Source: Solirubrobacteraceae bacterium
GTDB taxonomy: Bacteria > Actinomycetota > Thermoleophilia > Solirubrobacterales > Solirubrobacteraceae
Direction: 5' to 3'
Assembly (NCBI GenBank): GCA_030043235.1
Contig: JASHYF010000461.1
Coordinates: forward strand, 1 to 13,297
Length of the DNA stretch: 13,297 bases
Positions 6,839 through 13,297 of this stretch are shown here, piece by piece. Position 1 is the stretch's first letter. Each line of letters opens with the position of its first letter. Below the pieces are notes generated by a model. The model saw only the letters and a program-made list of their open reading frames with translations. It did not search any database and had not been told where the DNA came from. Both the position numbers and the translations under genes were made by a program.

Positions 6839-8014
6839 TCAGGCAGGGTGTGGCACGGCGAGCTTGCCGTAGACGCCCTGCTCGAAGCCTTCCGCGACGG
6901 TCACAATGCTCGCGTCGTAGAACGGCAGAACCTGCGTGAGGATGGCCCCGGCGACACCGGCCGCTCGGTCGATCCAGTAGTAGCAGTTGAACAGGCCCCC
7001 CCAATCACCGCTGCCGGCCTTGCGCATCCCGGGCACGTCCTCGAGGACGAGGCGGAACCCCAGCCCCCAACCCTGGGCGAATGGCAGCGCGGGTACGTCG
7101 TTGGAGAACTCCGGCATCGCCGAGTGCATACCGTCTGGTAGCGGCGCGCCTTTCAGGTGGTCGCTGAAGGCAAGCTCGACTGTCTCGGGTCGCAGCACCC
7201 GCTCCCCGTCCAGCTCACCGCTGCGCAGTAGCGCGCGCATGAAGCGCGTGTAGTCCGGTCCCGTCGCATAGGCGCCACTGCCGCCCAGGGCAAACTCCGG
7301 CTCGGGGAAGTCGAGCGATTGCTGCACGAGGCCTCCGTCCGGCGCGCGGAAGTGCAGCGCCATCATGCGCGCCGCCTGCTCCTCGTTCGGCCGGAAGGTC
7401 GCGTCGCGCATCCCCAGCGGGGCGAAGAGCTGCTCCTGGCAATAGCTCGCGAGGTCCTTCCCGCTGACAGCCTCGACGACCTGGCCGAGCCAGTCGGTGC
7501 TGATGCCGTATTCCCAGCGGCTCCCGGGATCGGCGATGAGCGGCACCTGCAGCCCCTCGAGCTTGCCGCTCATGATGTCTGGGGCGCCGGTGAGCTGGTG
7601 ATAGCGCAGGAGGTTGGGGTTTAGGAACGAGTACCCAAGGCCCGACGTGTGCGTGAGCAGGTGGCGGATCGTCGCCTGGCGAACCGGCGGGCGCAACCGC
7701 GGCTTATCGCCATCGAAGCCCTCGAGGACCTGTAGCTCTCCGAAGGCGGGCAGGATGCCCGCTACCGGCTGTTCGAGCTCGAGCGCCCCCCGCTCGATGA
7801 GCTGGAGCGCAGAGACGCTGGTGAACGCCTTGGTCATCGACATGATGGCGAACATCGTGTCTGCTCGGACGGGCTCGTCACCGTCGACGTTACACAGCCC
7901 GAACGCGCCCTCGTAGCGCACACCGTCGCGATCGCCCACCAATGCCACCACTCCCGGCAGCGCTCGATCATCCACCCCCTGCCCCAGCAGCTCGTCAATT
8001 CCGTTCGCGCCCAT
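6839..8014 (-). CDS. Class C beta-lactamase-like serine hydrolase
   Basis: A 391-residue protein of the beta-lactamase/transpeptidase-like serine hydrolase fold (PF00144 type), which includes esterases, D-aminopeptidases and class C beta-lactamases. The nucleophile motif is SMTK (Ser59, Lys62) in MFAIMSMTKAFTSVSALQLIE; then RHLLTHTSGLGYSF at 117-130. The second motif is YGISTDWLG (Tyr169), as in esterase-like members. The third is GSGDWGG at 334-340, in place of the KTG box. No signal peptide is seen, so it is likely cytoplasmic, which argues for an esterase or amidase rather than a true beta-lactamase; the substrate is unknown. ATG at 8014 is chosen because GGAGGAGG lies 5 bases upstream; the longer frame from a TTG at 8050 would include a 13-base tandem repeat and has no ribosome site. 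Confidence 0.87.
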   Translation of the reverse strand: MGANGIDELLGQGVDDRALPGVVALVGDRDGVRYEGAFGLCNVDGDEPVRADTMFAIMSMTKAFTSVSALQLIERGALELEQPVAGILPAFGELQVLEGFDGDKPRLRPPVRQATIRHLLTHTSGLGYSFLNPNLLRYHQLTGAPDIMSGKLEGLQVPLIADPGSRWEYGISTDWLGQVVEAVSGKDLASYCQEQLFAPLGMRDATFRPNEEQAARMMALHFRAPDGGLVQQSLDFPEPEFALGGSGAYATGPDYTRFMRALLRSGELDGERVLRPETVELAFSDHLKGAPLPDGMHSAMPEFSNDVPALPFAQGWGLGFRLVLEDVPGMRKAGSGDWGGLFNCYYWIDRAAGVAGAILTQVLPFYDASIVTVAEGFEQGVYGKLAVPHPA

Positions 8015-8034
8015 GCCGTCCTCCTCCACCAGTT

Positions 8035-8058
8035 CAAGGTCGCCGTACAAGGTCGCCG
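8035..8058. repeat. 13-base tandem repeat in the serine hydrolase leader
   Basis: CAAGGTCGCCG occurs at 8035-8045 and again at 8048-8058, a 13-base period, immediately upstream of the GGAGGAGG ribosome site of the leftward serine hydrolase. It may be an operator of two half-sites or a recent duplication. The rest of the 8015-8316 gap holds only this and the hairpin at 8222-8253. Confidence 0.5.
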
Positions 8059-8221
8059 CAACATACCTCAGCGCCTCGCGCCGCCCATGGCTCGGCGGCT
8101 CACGCTCGCGGTCGGGCGAACACGAGCGCGGGTCCGCACCGAGCCGAAGAGTGTCGCCTTGCGCAGCGTAAGCATGCGTCTGCCGGATCCTTGGTCGGCA
8201 CTATTAGGTCTCGTCCAAGGC

Positions 8222-8253
8222 GAGCGCGAGCGCAACCCCTTGCGCGAGCGCTC
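8222..8253 (-). terminator. Strong hairpin 3' of the anti-sigma-like gene
   Basis: GAGCGCGAGCGCAA (8222-8235) faces TTGCGCGAGCGCTC (8240-8253) across a CCCC loop, 12 of 14 pairs matching with a central 2x2 mismatch. The right arm overlaps a perfect 12-bp palindrome, GCGAGCGCTCGC (8244-8255). It lies about 65-95 bases past the stop of the leftward sigma/anti-sigma pair, where a terminator would be expected. No U run follows, so this is a placement-based call. Confidence 0.4.
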
Positions 8254-8316
8254 GCTCACGCCCGGAAGCAGGGACCGGCCCAGCGGTGATGCCTTTCTGC
8301 TGCAGGCGGTGACCAG

Positions 8317-9090
8317 CTATTGCGCTCTGGTGCCTGTCGCGGTCGTCACTTCGGTAGCGCTTAGGCCGTGGCTGCCTGGCCACCACGCGAGAAACCAGCC
8401 GTTTGCGCAGCTGGCCGTGACGCGAGTGCCGTCGTTGAGCCTGATCGTGACGCGCGTGACCCCGGCGCCCGTTCGCCCAACGACCTGCGAGAACTGCCGG
8501 GAGCCTTCATCGCGTGGGGTGGTGTTGCTACCCGATGAGGCGTAAGCAACGCGTCCGCGCAGTACGGGGGCGGGGGGCCGTACGCCGATCCCCACACCGA
8601 GCGAAGCCTGCCGGTGGCTATTGACGAAGCACGAAGCCACCGCGCGACCACCTTCTGCCTCGAGCACGATCATCGTGTAGGGCCCGCGCGTGTCGACAAG
8701 GACGATCCGCCAGCCTCCTGCAGGGAAGCGCGGGAACGGCAACCCAAAGCGTGACCGAGGACCTACCTCGCGTGTGTGCCGACCCGAGATGGTCGCCAAC
8801 CGCGAGCGGCAGGTTGCACCAGCTCTGCTCACCTGATCGCCCGCTGCGGTGGTTGGGGCAGCTGACCATCCGGCGAACGCGCGCGGTGGAGCCGTGCTCA
8901 GTCCGACCAGAAGGATCGCGAGCACAGCTGCTGCCGCGACGGTAAATGTGGCCAGGGCGAGTGGTGTGCGCCGTGCGGCGACCCGAGGCCGGTAGTCGCT
9001 GGCCAGCAGCTTCGCGCTTGCGTCAGGTGGGAGCGCGGCCGCCCGCGTGGACAGCGCGCGCCGGAGTTCGTGCTCGAGCTGTGTGTTCAT
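8317..9090 (-). CDS. Single-pass membrane protein, presumed anti-sigma partner
   Basis: A 257-residue protein. Residues 1-40 (MNTQLEHELRRALSTRAAAL, then PPDASAKLLASDYRPR) form a short charged cytoplasmic helix region. Residues about 42-64 (TPLALATFTVAAAAVLAILLVGL) are one membrane helix. The outside part starts AFAGWSAAPTTAAGDQ and contains WRIVLVDTRGPYTMIVLEA and later VTASCANGWFLAWWPG. The pattern of AFAGWSA after the helix and DTRGPYT in the outer domain resembles Thermoleophilia proteins encoded next to SigE-like sigma factors. The ATG overlaps the sigma stop (ATGA), implying coupled translation. No HxxxCxxC zinc motif is present, so it is not a ZAS-type anti-sigma; the role rests on gene order and topology. 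Cys residues of the outer domain may form disulfides. Confidence 0.7.
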   Translation of the reverse strand: MNTQLEHELRRALSTRAAALPPDASAKLLASDYRPRVAARRTPLALATFTVAAAAVLAILLVGLSTAPPRAFAGWSAAPTTAAGDQVSRAGATCRSRLATISGRHTREVGPRSRFGLPFPRFPAGGWRIVLVDTRGPYTMIVLEAEGGRAVASCFVNSHRQASLGVGIGVRPPAPVLRGRVAYASSGSNTTPRDEGSRQFSQVVGRTGAGVTRVTIRLNDGTRVTASCANGWFLAWWPGSHGLSATEVTTATGTRAQ

Positions 9091-9644
9091 GACATGGCCT
9101 TCCTGTCGGTGTCGGTTGTCGGCCCAAGAGCTGGCGTCGTTGTCGAGGTGTCGAGCGCTTGGCGAAGTCGGTCCAGCGCTCGCGATGCGCTGCTCTTTAC
9201 CGTCCCGACCGAACAGCCGAGAGCACTTGCGACCTCGGCCTCGGGCAGATCCGCGAAGTAGCGCAGCACAAGCACCGCACGCTGACGTGCCGGCAGTCCG
9301 GCGAGCGCACGGATCAGATCGGTGCGCGAGTCGATCGACGCGACCGCCGAGCCCCCGTCGCCACGTGCCGCCGGGGCCTGGATTGCGACCAGCTCAATAC
9401 TCCTCCTCGAACGTTTCGCGCCGCCGTCGATCACGAGGCTGAGCATGACCGCGCGCGCGTAGGCGCCGGGATGCTCCATGTCCCTCACCCGCGGCCATTT
9501 CCGGGCAACGCGCACCAAGCACTCTTGCACAATGTCTTCGGCCTCTACGCGATCGCCGACCATGAGATAGGCGGCACGTAGTAGGCCGTCGGCATGGGCC
9601 GCGACGAAGCGCTCGAACTCAGCTCGGGACCTGGCTCGTTTCAA
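9087..9644 (-). CDS. SigE-family ECF RNA polymerase sigma factor
   Basis: A 185-residue ECF sigma factor. Region 2 is about residues 8-76: AEFERFVAAHADGLLRAAYLMVGD, then VEAEDIVQECLVRVARKWPRV and the AYARAVMLSLVID helix. Region 4 is about 108-162: IRALAGLPARQRAVLVLRYFADLPEAEVASAL and the helix-turn-helix GCSVGTVKSSASRALDRLRQAL. This arrangement matches the actinobacterial SigE-type sigma-70 family. A Thr/Pro-rich tail of about 20 residues follows. The TTG at 9644 is used because no ATG or GTG lies between it and the in-frame TAA upstream; the ribosome site is poor. An ECF-like promoter (9692-9722) precedes it, suggesting autoregulation, and the membrane partner is coupled through ATGA. Confidence 0.88.
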   Translation of the reverse strand: MKRARSRAEFERFVAAHADGLLRAAYLMVGDRVEAEDIVQECLVRVARKWPRVRDMEHPGAYARAVMLSLVIDGGAKRSRRSIELVAIQAPAARGDGGSAVASIDSRTDLIRALAGLPARQRAVLVLRYFADLPEAEVASALGCSVGTVKSSASRALDRLRQALDTSTTTPALGPTTDTDRKAMS

Positions 9645-9691
9645 CAGGTCGATGGGCGCCGGCGCATTCGTCTCGGATGAGTCATCGTCCC

Positions 9692-9722
9692 GTTAAACCC
9701 CTGCGGGATCACAAAAGGTTCC
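9692..9722 (-). promoter_or_regulatory. Predicted ECF-type promoter of the SigE-like operon
   Basis: Read leftward, GGAACCTTTT begins at 9722 and matches the GGAAC-type -35 box of many ECF sigma factors. After 18 bases comes GTTTAAC (9698-9692), a plausible -10, followed by GGGACGATGA. The layout resembles autoregulated promoters I have seen ahead of SigE-family genes in actinobacteria. It sits about 48 bases upstream of the TTG start. The call is based on motif resemblance only. Confidence 0.5.
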
Positions 9723-10268
9723 ACACCGCGCAGCTCGCAGCCGCTCCCGCGGCGAGCTCCTCCGGACAGCGTAAGCGGCTTCCCCGGCCGGAGATCCTCG
9801 ACGCTTGACTGCTGCTTGCGTGCGAAAGCAGCACTCTGCTGCCGCGTGATCGGCGCTTCCCCGGACGTTCCGAAGGACGGGTGTTGAGCCCGGGGGTTCG
9901 GAGGCGTGAGACTCGTGCTTCCCGCCGCACGGACGCGGAAGCAGGAGCGCCCCGAGTGACCCATCGGACCCGCAACTCGTCCGGAGCAGGCACGTCGAGC
10001 GGTACATCGAGGCGCCTGCTCTCGCTGGGAGGGAGCGCTCCTTGACGATTATTAGCCGGAGACGAGAGAGACTCGCGGTGGGAGTCGGGCGACATGCACG
10101 CCCAGAGAGTTCTACATATCGCGCCTTGGCGCGACTGTGTCTTGCGGCGCGTAGCGCAAGACCGACGGCGCGCAGGACGCCTTTTGGTCGACGGGGCGGA
10201 ACGGCTGCGCGACGCGCGGCCGCTGGCGCGACGACAGGGCGGCACGGGCGCGCATAAGGCGAGGAAAC
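9723..10268. other. Non-coding stretch with small hairpins
   Basis: No gene recognised in about 550 bases between the SigE-like promoter and the end of the protease gene region. Open frames here have Arg/Ser-rich, unfamiliar products on both strands. Visible structure: GCTGCTT/AAGCAGC (9811-9817 with 9826-9832, 8-base loop) and the palindrome GGAGCGCTCC (10032-10041). I found no tRNA, riboswitch or repeat family. It could hold a small RNA or decayed gene, but nothing supports one. Confidence 0.5.
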
Positions 10269-10269
10269 G

Positions 10270-10316
10270 CTACGGATGCCGGCGCGGAGCGATGCCCGCG
10301 GACTCCTGTTCCGTAG
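10270..10316 (-). terminator. Two-part hairpin 3' of the protease gene
   Basis: Outer arms CTACGGA (10270-10276) and TCCGTAG (10310-10316) match perfectly. An inner stem, CGCGG (10283-10287) with CCGCG (10296-10300), has an 8-base loop. It lies 28-74 bases past the stop of the leftward protease gene, the position of a terminator. No U run is seen. Confidence 0.4.
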
Positions 10317-10343
10317 GCGCTGCCCGATCGCCCCCTCACCGAT

Positions 10344-12257
10344 CTACGTCACTTCGTCTTCGACCGTTTCGCCGCCTGACGTTAGCGTCTGTGTGTCGCT
10401 CAGCGTAGCTTCCATCGGGCACCCTGCGCTGTTTTTCTTGAACTTCTTGTTCAGCTTGAAGACCTGGCCGCTCGTCGTAATTTCAAGCGGAGTCGGTGTT
10501 CCGGCCGGCCCCGGTGCGAACGACCCCGTCACCTTCTTGCTCGAAAACTCGCATTTCGCGCCGTCGGCTTCTGGGAAAGTCGCGGTGAGCAGCACTTCTT
10601 TTGTTCCCTTCACGACCGCCTCGCCGCTCGTCGTGAAATCCGTAGACCACGGAAAACCGCCCCATTCCAGGGCCGCTCGGCCGAGACCCGTCGTCGTGCT
10701 GCAGTCCCCTTCTTCTTCTCCACCGCTCGAGGTCTCTTGGCTGACGGAGTCCGTGTCCTTCTTGCCTTGGACGGTGTTTAGCGTGCCGGTCTCCTGGTCC
10801 TCCGGGCACTCGACGTCACCCTCGTCCGTCCCGATGACGAGATTCGAGATCACAGAGATATATTCCGATCCCGCCTTCAGTATTGCGTGGAGCACGCTCA
10901 GGATGATGGCCGACGTTGGTCTCTTTTCGTTTTTCTTTGTAAGTAGTTCCTGTCCCTCATACATCGGATTGTGAAGGATAAATTCAAGCGGGACGTAGAG
11001 GGTGGTGTTGCTCTGCACTTTCTTCGCTTTGGTCACGCCCTGCATATAGACTTCGGTCGTCCCCATAGGAGTGAAATACCACGGGCCACCGCTGTCGCCT
11101 GCTTCACCGAGTGCGGTGTCTTCGACGAGTTCTTCTTCGTTGCCGGCGTTCACCACGACCTTCGTGACCATGCCACACTGGTGACCAGAGGCCTCGCCCT
11201 CATGACAATTCGTCTCGCCGAGAATGCTTTTCCCTTCTCCGTCCACGCGGACCGAGTCCATCTCCACGCCTTCTTTCGTCCACTGTGCCATGTCGGCAGT
11301 GATCGGATCGGGCAGTGGCCCGGTCCAGAACTTGCCTGCACCCGGCGGTTCGACTTCGATCTCCTCGAAGTCGCTTGCAGATGCTTCGCCGCCGTATACC
11401 ACATTCTTTGCTTTCCCCAACGGGGTATTTGACAACAGGTTCGCATATCTCGATTTGAAGGTCGCGCCTTCGGCACCACAGTGGCCAGATGTAAGCACAT
11501 ATGTCGTGACGCCCTTGATCAGCATCGGTCCAGCAGTGCATTCCTGGCCGGTGTTTTCGTTTTCGAGAAGCACCCCTGAGGTGATCTGCTTTTCGCAGTA
11601 TGCCTTGTTGGTCTTCTTCGCCCCTTCTTTTTTGTAGTAACATGAGGTGAGGTCACCAGCTAGTGGTGTGACGCTGAGCTGCCCGGCAAGGACGCTTACC
11701 GAGGCGTTGACGTCGCCGGAGGCGGCTTCGCGTTCGATGCGCACACGTTCTTCGGACGGCACCGATGAACTGAGCGTTATCGACAGCGCTGCGCGCCCGA
11801 TGCCTGTCTCCGCCTCATAGCTCGTCAGAAGCGTCCGGAGTCTCCTGTCCCATTCATGTTTTGCGGCCAGGAGCTGTGCCCACGTCGAGCGGACCGACGT
11901 CTCGGTTACGTCTTTCGTGAGACCGGCCTGCGTGACCGCCCCTTCTACGGCGCGTCTGCTGGCAGCGGATGTGACGCCGATATCGAGCTGGCCGGTCGCG
12001 GGTTCAAACCATGCCCCAGCGTAGTTGCTCCCGAGCACAGCTTCTACGTTGCTCATTATGTTCGTCTCGGCAACCTCACTCTCGACCAGAAGGAGCTTGC
12101 GGGCGCGATCGGGGGGGATGCCCTCGCGCACGGCCGCCGCGATCTCGCTGCCGGCGAGCGAGCTGCCAGGCTGCTGCGCTGCGGCCGCCGAACCCGGCGC
12201 GCCGCCGGCCACCACGAAGGCGATCACGAACGCAAAGCCAGTTATGCGCCTCATCAT
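10344..12257 (-). CDS. Secreted chymotrypsin-like (S1) protease with pro-region and C-terminal domain
   Basis: A 637-residue secreted protein. Residues 1-27 are a signal peptide (MMRRITGF, a hydrophobic core, then a site near SAAAA-QQ). Residues about 35-205 resemble the alpha-lytic protease/streptogrisin pro-region, including YAGAWFEPATGQLDIGVT at 79-96. The S1 domain spans about 225-430: His259 in VLTSGHCG, probable Asp296 in SDFEEIEV, Ser389 in GEAGDSGGPWY. Likely disulfides are Cys240-Cys260 and Cys351-Cys361. Residues 430-515 are a linker with one hydrophobic segment (449-476) and an acidic stretch. Residues 519-637 are a beta-rich, three-Cys domain ending FKLNKKFKKNSAGCP and TLTSGGETVEDEVT, of unknown function. 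The ATG at 12257 is chosen for the clean signal peptide and GGGG 9 bases upstream; an alternative at 12302 adds 15 residues. Base composition is visibly less GC-rich than the neighbours, hinting at acquisition. Confidence 0.85.
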   Translation of the reverse strand: MMRRITGFAFVIAFVVAGGAPGSAAAAQQPGSSLAGSEIAAAVREGIPPDRARKLLLVESEVAETNIMSNVEAVLGSNYAGAWFEPATGQLDIGVTSAASRRAVEGAVTQAGLTKDVTETSVRSTWAQLLAAKHEWDRRLRTLLTSYEAETGIGRAALSITLSSSVPSEERVRIEREAASGDVNASVSVLAGQLSVTPLAGDLTSCYYKKEGAKKTNKAYCEKQITSGVLLENENTGQECTAGPMLIKGVTTYVLTSGHCGAEGATFKSRYANLLSNTPLGKAKNVVYGGEASASDFEEIEVEPPGAGKFWTGPLPDPITADMAQWTKEGVEMDSVRVDGEGKSILGETNCHEGEASGHQCGMVTKVVVNAGNEEELVEDTALGEAGDSGGPWYFTPMGTTEVYMQGVTKAKKVQSNTTLYVPLEFILHNPMYEGQELLTKKNEKRPTSAIILSVLHAILKAGSEYISVISNLVIGTDEGDVECPEDQETGTLNTVQGKKDTDSVSQETSSGGEEEGDCSTTTGLGRAALEWGGFPWSTDFTTSGEAVVKGTKEVLLTATFPEADGAKCEFSSKKVTGSFAPGPAGTPTPLEITTSGQVFKLNKKFKKNSAGCPMEATLSDTQTLTSGGETVEDEVT

Positions 12258-12960
12258 CTCCACCGTCCCCTTCACTTCAGGCTTCGACACCCCAGCCCCC
12301 ATCCCCCGGCACGCCGACCTCGCTAGCCAGCTCGGACCGCGGCCGCCAGTCTAACATACGCCCTTGTCTGGCAGGATCTTCCTGCGCTCGGACCTCGCGC
12401 CGTCCGGCGACAGGCCCGCCAGAGCAGTCCACAGAAGCTCTCTCCCCGCGCTACGCGACAAGCTGCTTGCGCGCCGCGGGCGGGGCGAGTGAGCGGCGCC
12501 TCGGCGTGAGCCGCGCACCAAGCCAATACATTCGGAATGCCGGTGCACAGCGGTAGCAGGCGGGAACCAAGATCACGCCGAGCGGTGGAGGCGTCCGAAG
12601 ACAGCGATAGCGCTCGCCTGTCGCTGAGTCCGACCACACAGCCAGTATCGGTCAAACCGTGCGATCACTGGGCCTCTCCACGCTTGCGGACATTTCGCGA
12701 ATCTGGTTCGCCTAACCGAACAGCGCGAGGCCAGACCGCGCTGCGACGTGAGCGTTGCATGCGCCAAAGTTTTGCGCCTTCAGGCCTCCACAGCTTGCGC
12801 TTTACACGAGAACGCGAGCGTCTCGGCGGGCCACTCGCGCGCTCCCGCCTCGGACGAGCTCCAATCGTCCCCGCCCCCTCACTCAGAAGACGCTCGCTTA
12901 CGCCGGTCGAAGCAGTCGTGATCGTGCCGCCGGCCTTGGCACCTGTTCGTCGTCCCATGC
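12258..12960. other. Non-coding stretch upstream of the protease gene
   Basis: About 700 bases with no recognisable gene; open frames on both strands have compositions like shadow frames and no motif. A possible -10 for the leftward protease is TATGTT (12357-12352 read leftward) but no -35 is evident. The only clear structure is the long-range inverted repeat at 12814-12897. The protease promoter is expected here. Confidence 0.5.
12814..12897. repeat. 10-bp inverted repeat, 64 bases apart
   Basis: GCGAGCGTCT (12814-12823) and AGACGCTCGC (12888-12897) are perfect reverse complements. It lies 64 bases to the left of the TTATGTTGTG cluster. In GC-rich DNA such a match can arise by chance; its position beside the cluster is why it is noted. 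Confidence 0.4.
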
Positions 12961-13082
12961 GGTTATGTTGTGCACCACATAACCCCTCTTATGTTGTGCG
13001 GCGGGTTATGTTGTGTCGACGCTCGGCGGCGCATGTTTTCCCCTGCTCAGCGCGATCTAAGCCTGGTAGCTGCGCAACATAA
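12961..13082. repeat. Cluster of five TTATGTTGTG-type half-sites with a 24-bp dyad
   Basis: Half-sites: A, GGTTATGTTGTG (12961-12972); B, the inverted CACCACATAACC (12973-12984); C, TCTTATGTTGTG (12987-12998); D, GGTTATGTTGTG (13004-13015); E, the inverted CGCAACATAATC (13073-13084). A and B abut and form a 24-bp dyad with 11 of 12 pairs matching. A to C is 26 bases and C to D is 17. The motif is AT-rich in otherwise GC-rich DNA. No copy was seen elsewhere in the window. Abutting palindromic arms with extra direct copies are seen at tyrosine-recombinase sites and at arrays for dimeric regulators; neither protein is in the window. Confidence 0.75.
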
Positions 13083-13113
13083 TCGAACATCCCTGATCAG
13101 GACTCGCGCGTTC

Positions 13114-13134
13114 CGGCATCCGGCATCCGGGATC
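13114..13134. repeat. Three tandem CGGCATC-like heptamers
   Basis: CGGCATC at 13114-13120 and 13121-13127, then CGGGATC at 13128-13134. A short tandem array just right of the half-site cluster, probably from slippage; function unknown. Confidence 0.5.
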
Positions 13135-13200
13135 CGAGGGGCCTCAACGGCAGTGGGGAGCTCTCGGCGGGAGGCCGCTGCGGCTCTGTGATCTCGCTAC

Positions 13201-13297
13201 GTGGCTGGAGTTTTGGGGGAGCGCTTGCCCGATGAGGCGACCACGGCGGCGACCGTCCTGCGCGGGTATCCGCGAACCTCGACCGACGGCTCGGCTT
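13201..13297 (+). CDS. Possible start of an unidentified gene (runs off window)
   Basis: A GTG at 13201 opens a frame of 32 codons to the window edge, after an in-frame TGA at 13189-13191. Its product begins VAGVLGERLPDEATTAATVL and continues RGYPRTSTDGSA. I do not recognise it. No clear ribosome site precedes it, so it may be chance. If real it would be the gene nearest the half-site cluster and the first candidate for a linked recombinase or regulator. Confidence 0.15.
   Translation, partial: MAGVLGERLPDEATTAATVLRGYPRTSTDGSA

Noticed and set aside
5907..6872. 321-codon rightward open frame
   Set aside because: It lies opposite the cyclase gene, whose catalytic motifs are intact, and its product has no recognisable domain and crosses the intergenic gap.
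6839..8014. Reading the serine hydrolase as an antibiotic-resistance beta-lactamase
   Set aside because: No signal peptide is seen, and YGIS and the GSGDWGG segment fit esterase or peptidase-like members; resistance is not supported.
10276..10974. 232-codon rightward open frame rich in Ser, Val and Phe
   Set aside because: It is the antisense of the protease gene's purine-rich coding strand; the Ser/Phe richness mirrors Glu/Lys codons.
11995..12020. GGTTCAAACC-like tRNA T-arm motif
   Set aside because: It lies inside the protease reading frame, and no acceptor, D or anticodon arms can be drawn around it.
12961..13015. CRISPR-like array from the repeated TTATGTTGTG motif
   Set aside because: Repeats are short, occur in both orientations and have unequal spacing (abutting, 26, 17 bases); there are no spacers of regular length and no cas genes.
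12537..13082. 181-codon rightward open frame
   Set aside because: No motif, Arg/Ser-rich composition, and it runs through the half-site cluster without any sign of coding constraint.

Overview
The window is high-GC DNA, probably from an actinobacterium. The best fit is the Thermoleophilia/Solirubrobacterales. This rests on GC-rich codon use, frequent GTG starts, two ECF sigma/membrane-partner pairs whose N-termini look like those of that group, a class III cyclase, and a secreted protease with a C-terminal domain of a kind I associate with these genomes. The lineage is an inference from resemblance; no rRNA or tRNA is present.

Layout. (1) 1-441, minus: start of a MocR-type (GntR wHTH plus aminotransferase-like) regulator that runs off the left edge. 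(2) 408-547: shared control region with direct and inverted repeats. (3) 548-3371, plus: a CxxC carboxymuconolactone-decarboxylase/AhpD-like protein, an NAD(P)-binding SDR-like protein, a small Mth938-like protein and a Sulfotransfer_4-type protein. (4) 3550-5039, minus: an ECF-like sigma factor overlapping (ATGA) a single-pass membrane protein, the presumed anti-sigma. (5) 5040-5459: no clear gene, but a short Phd/YefM-like C-terminal fragment. (6) 5460-8014, minus: a class III nucleotidyl cyclase and a class C beta-lactamase-like serine hydrolase. (7) 8317-9644, minus: a second ECF (SigE-family) sigma/membrane-partner pair, also ATGA-coupled, with a recognisable ECF-type promoter upstream. 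(8) 9645-10343: non-coding. (9) 10344-12257, minus: a large secreted S1-type protease with signal peptide, alpha-lytic-protease-like pro-region and an unrecognised C-terminal domain. (10) 12258-13297: mostly non-coding, containing a striking cluster of five TTATGTTGTG-type half-sites (two of them forming a near-perfect 24-bp dyad), which could be a recombination site or an operator array.

Working together. The left part is a plausible MocR-controlled divergent unit, with the CMD-family protein the likeliest target. The two sigma/partner pairs are probably signal-transduction modules for the cell envelope. The cyclase is another soluble signalling protein. The protease and serine hydrolase are stand-alone effectors. 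I see no complete mobile element, CRISPR array, defence island or biosynthetic cluster. The best leads for something undescribed are the half-site cluster at 12961-13082, the protease's C-terminal domain and the cyclase's N-terminal domain.
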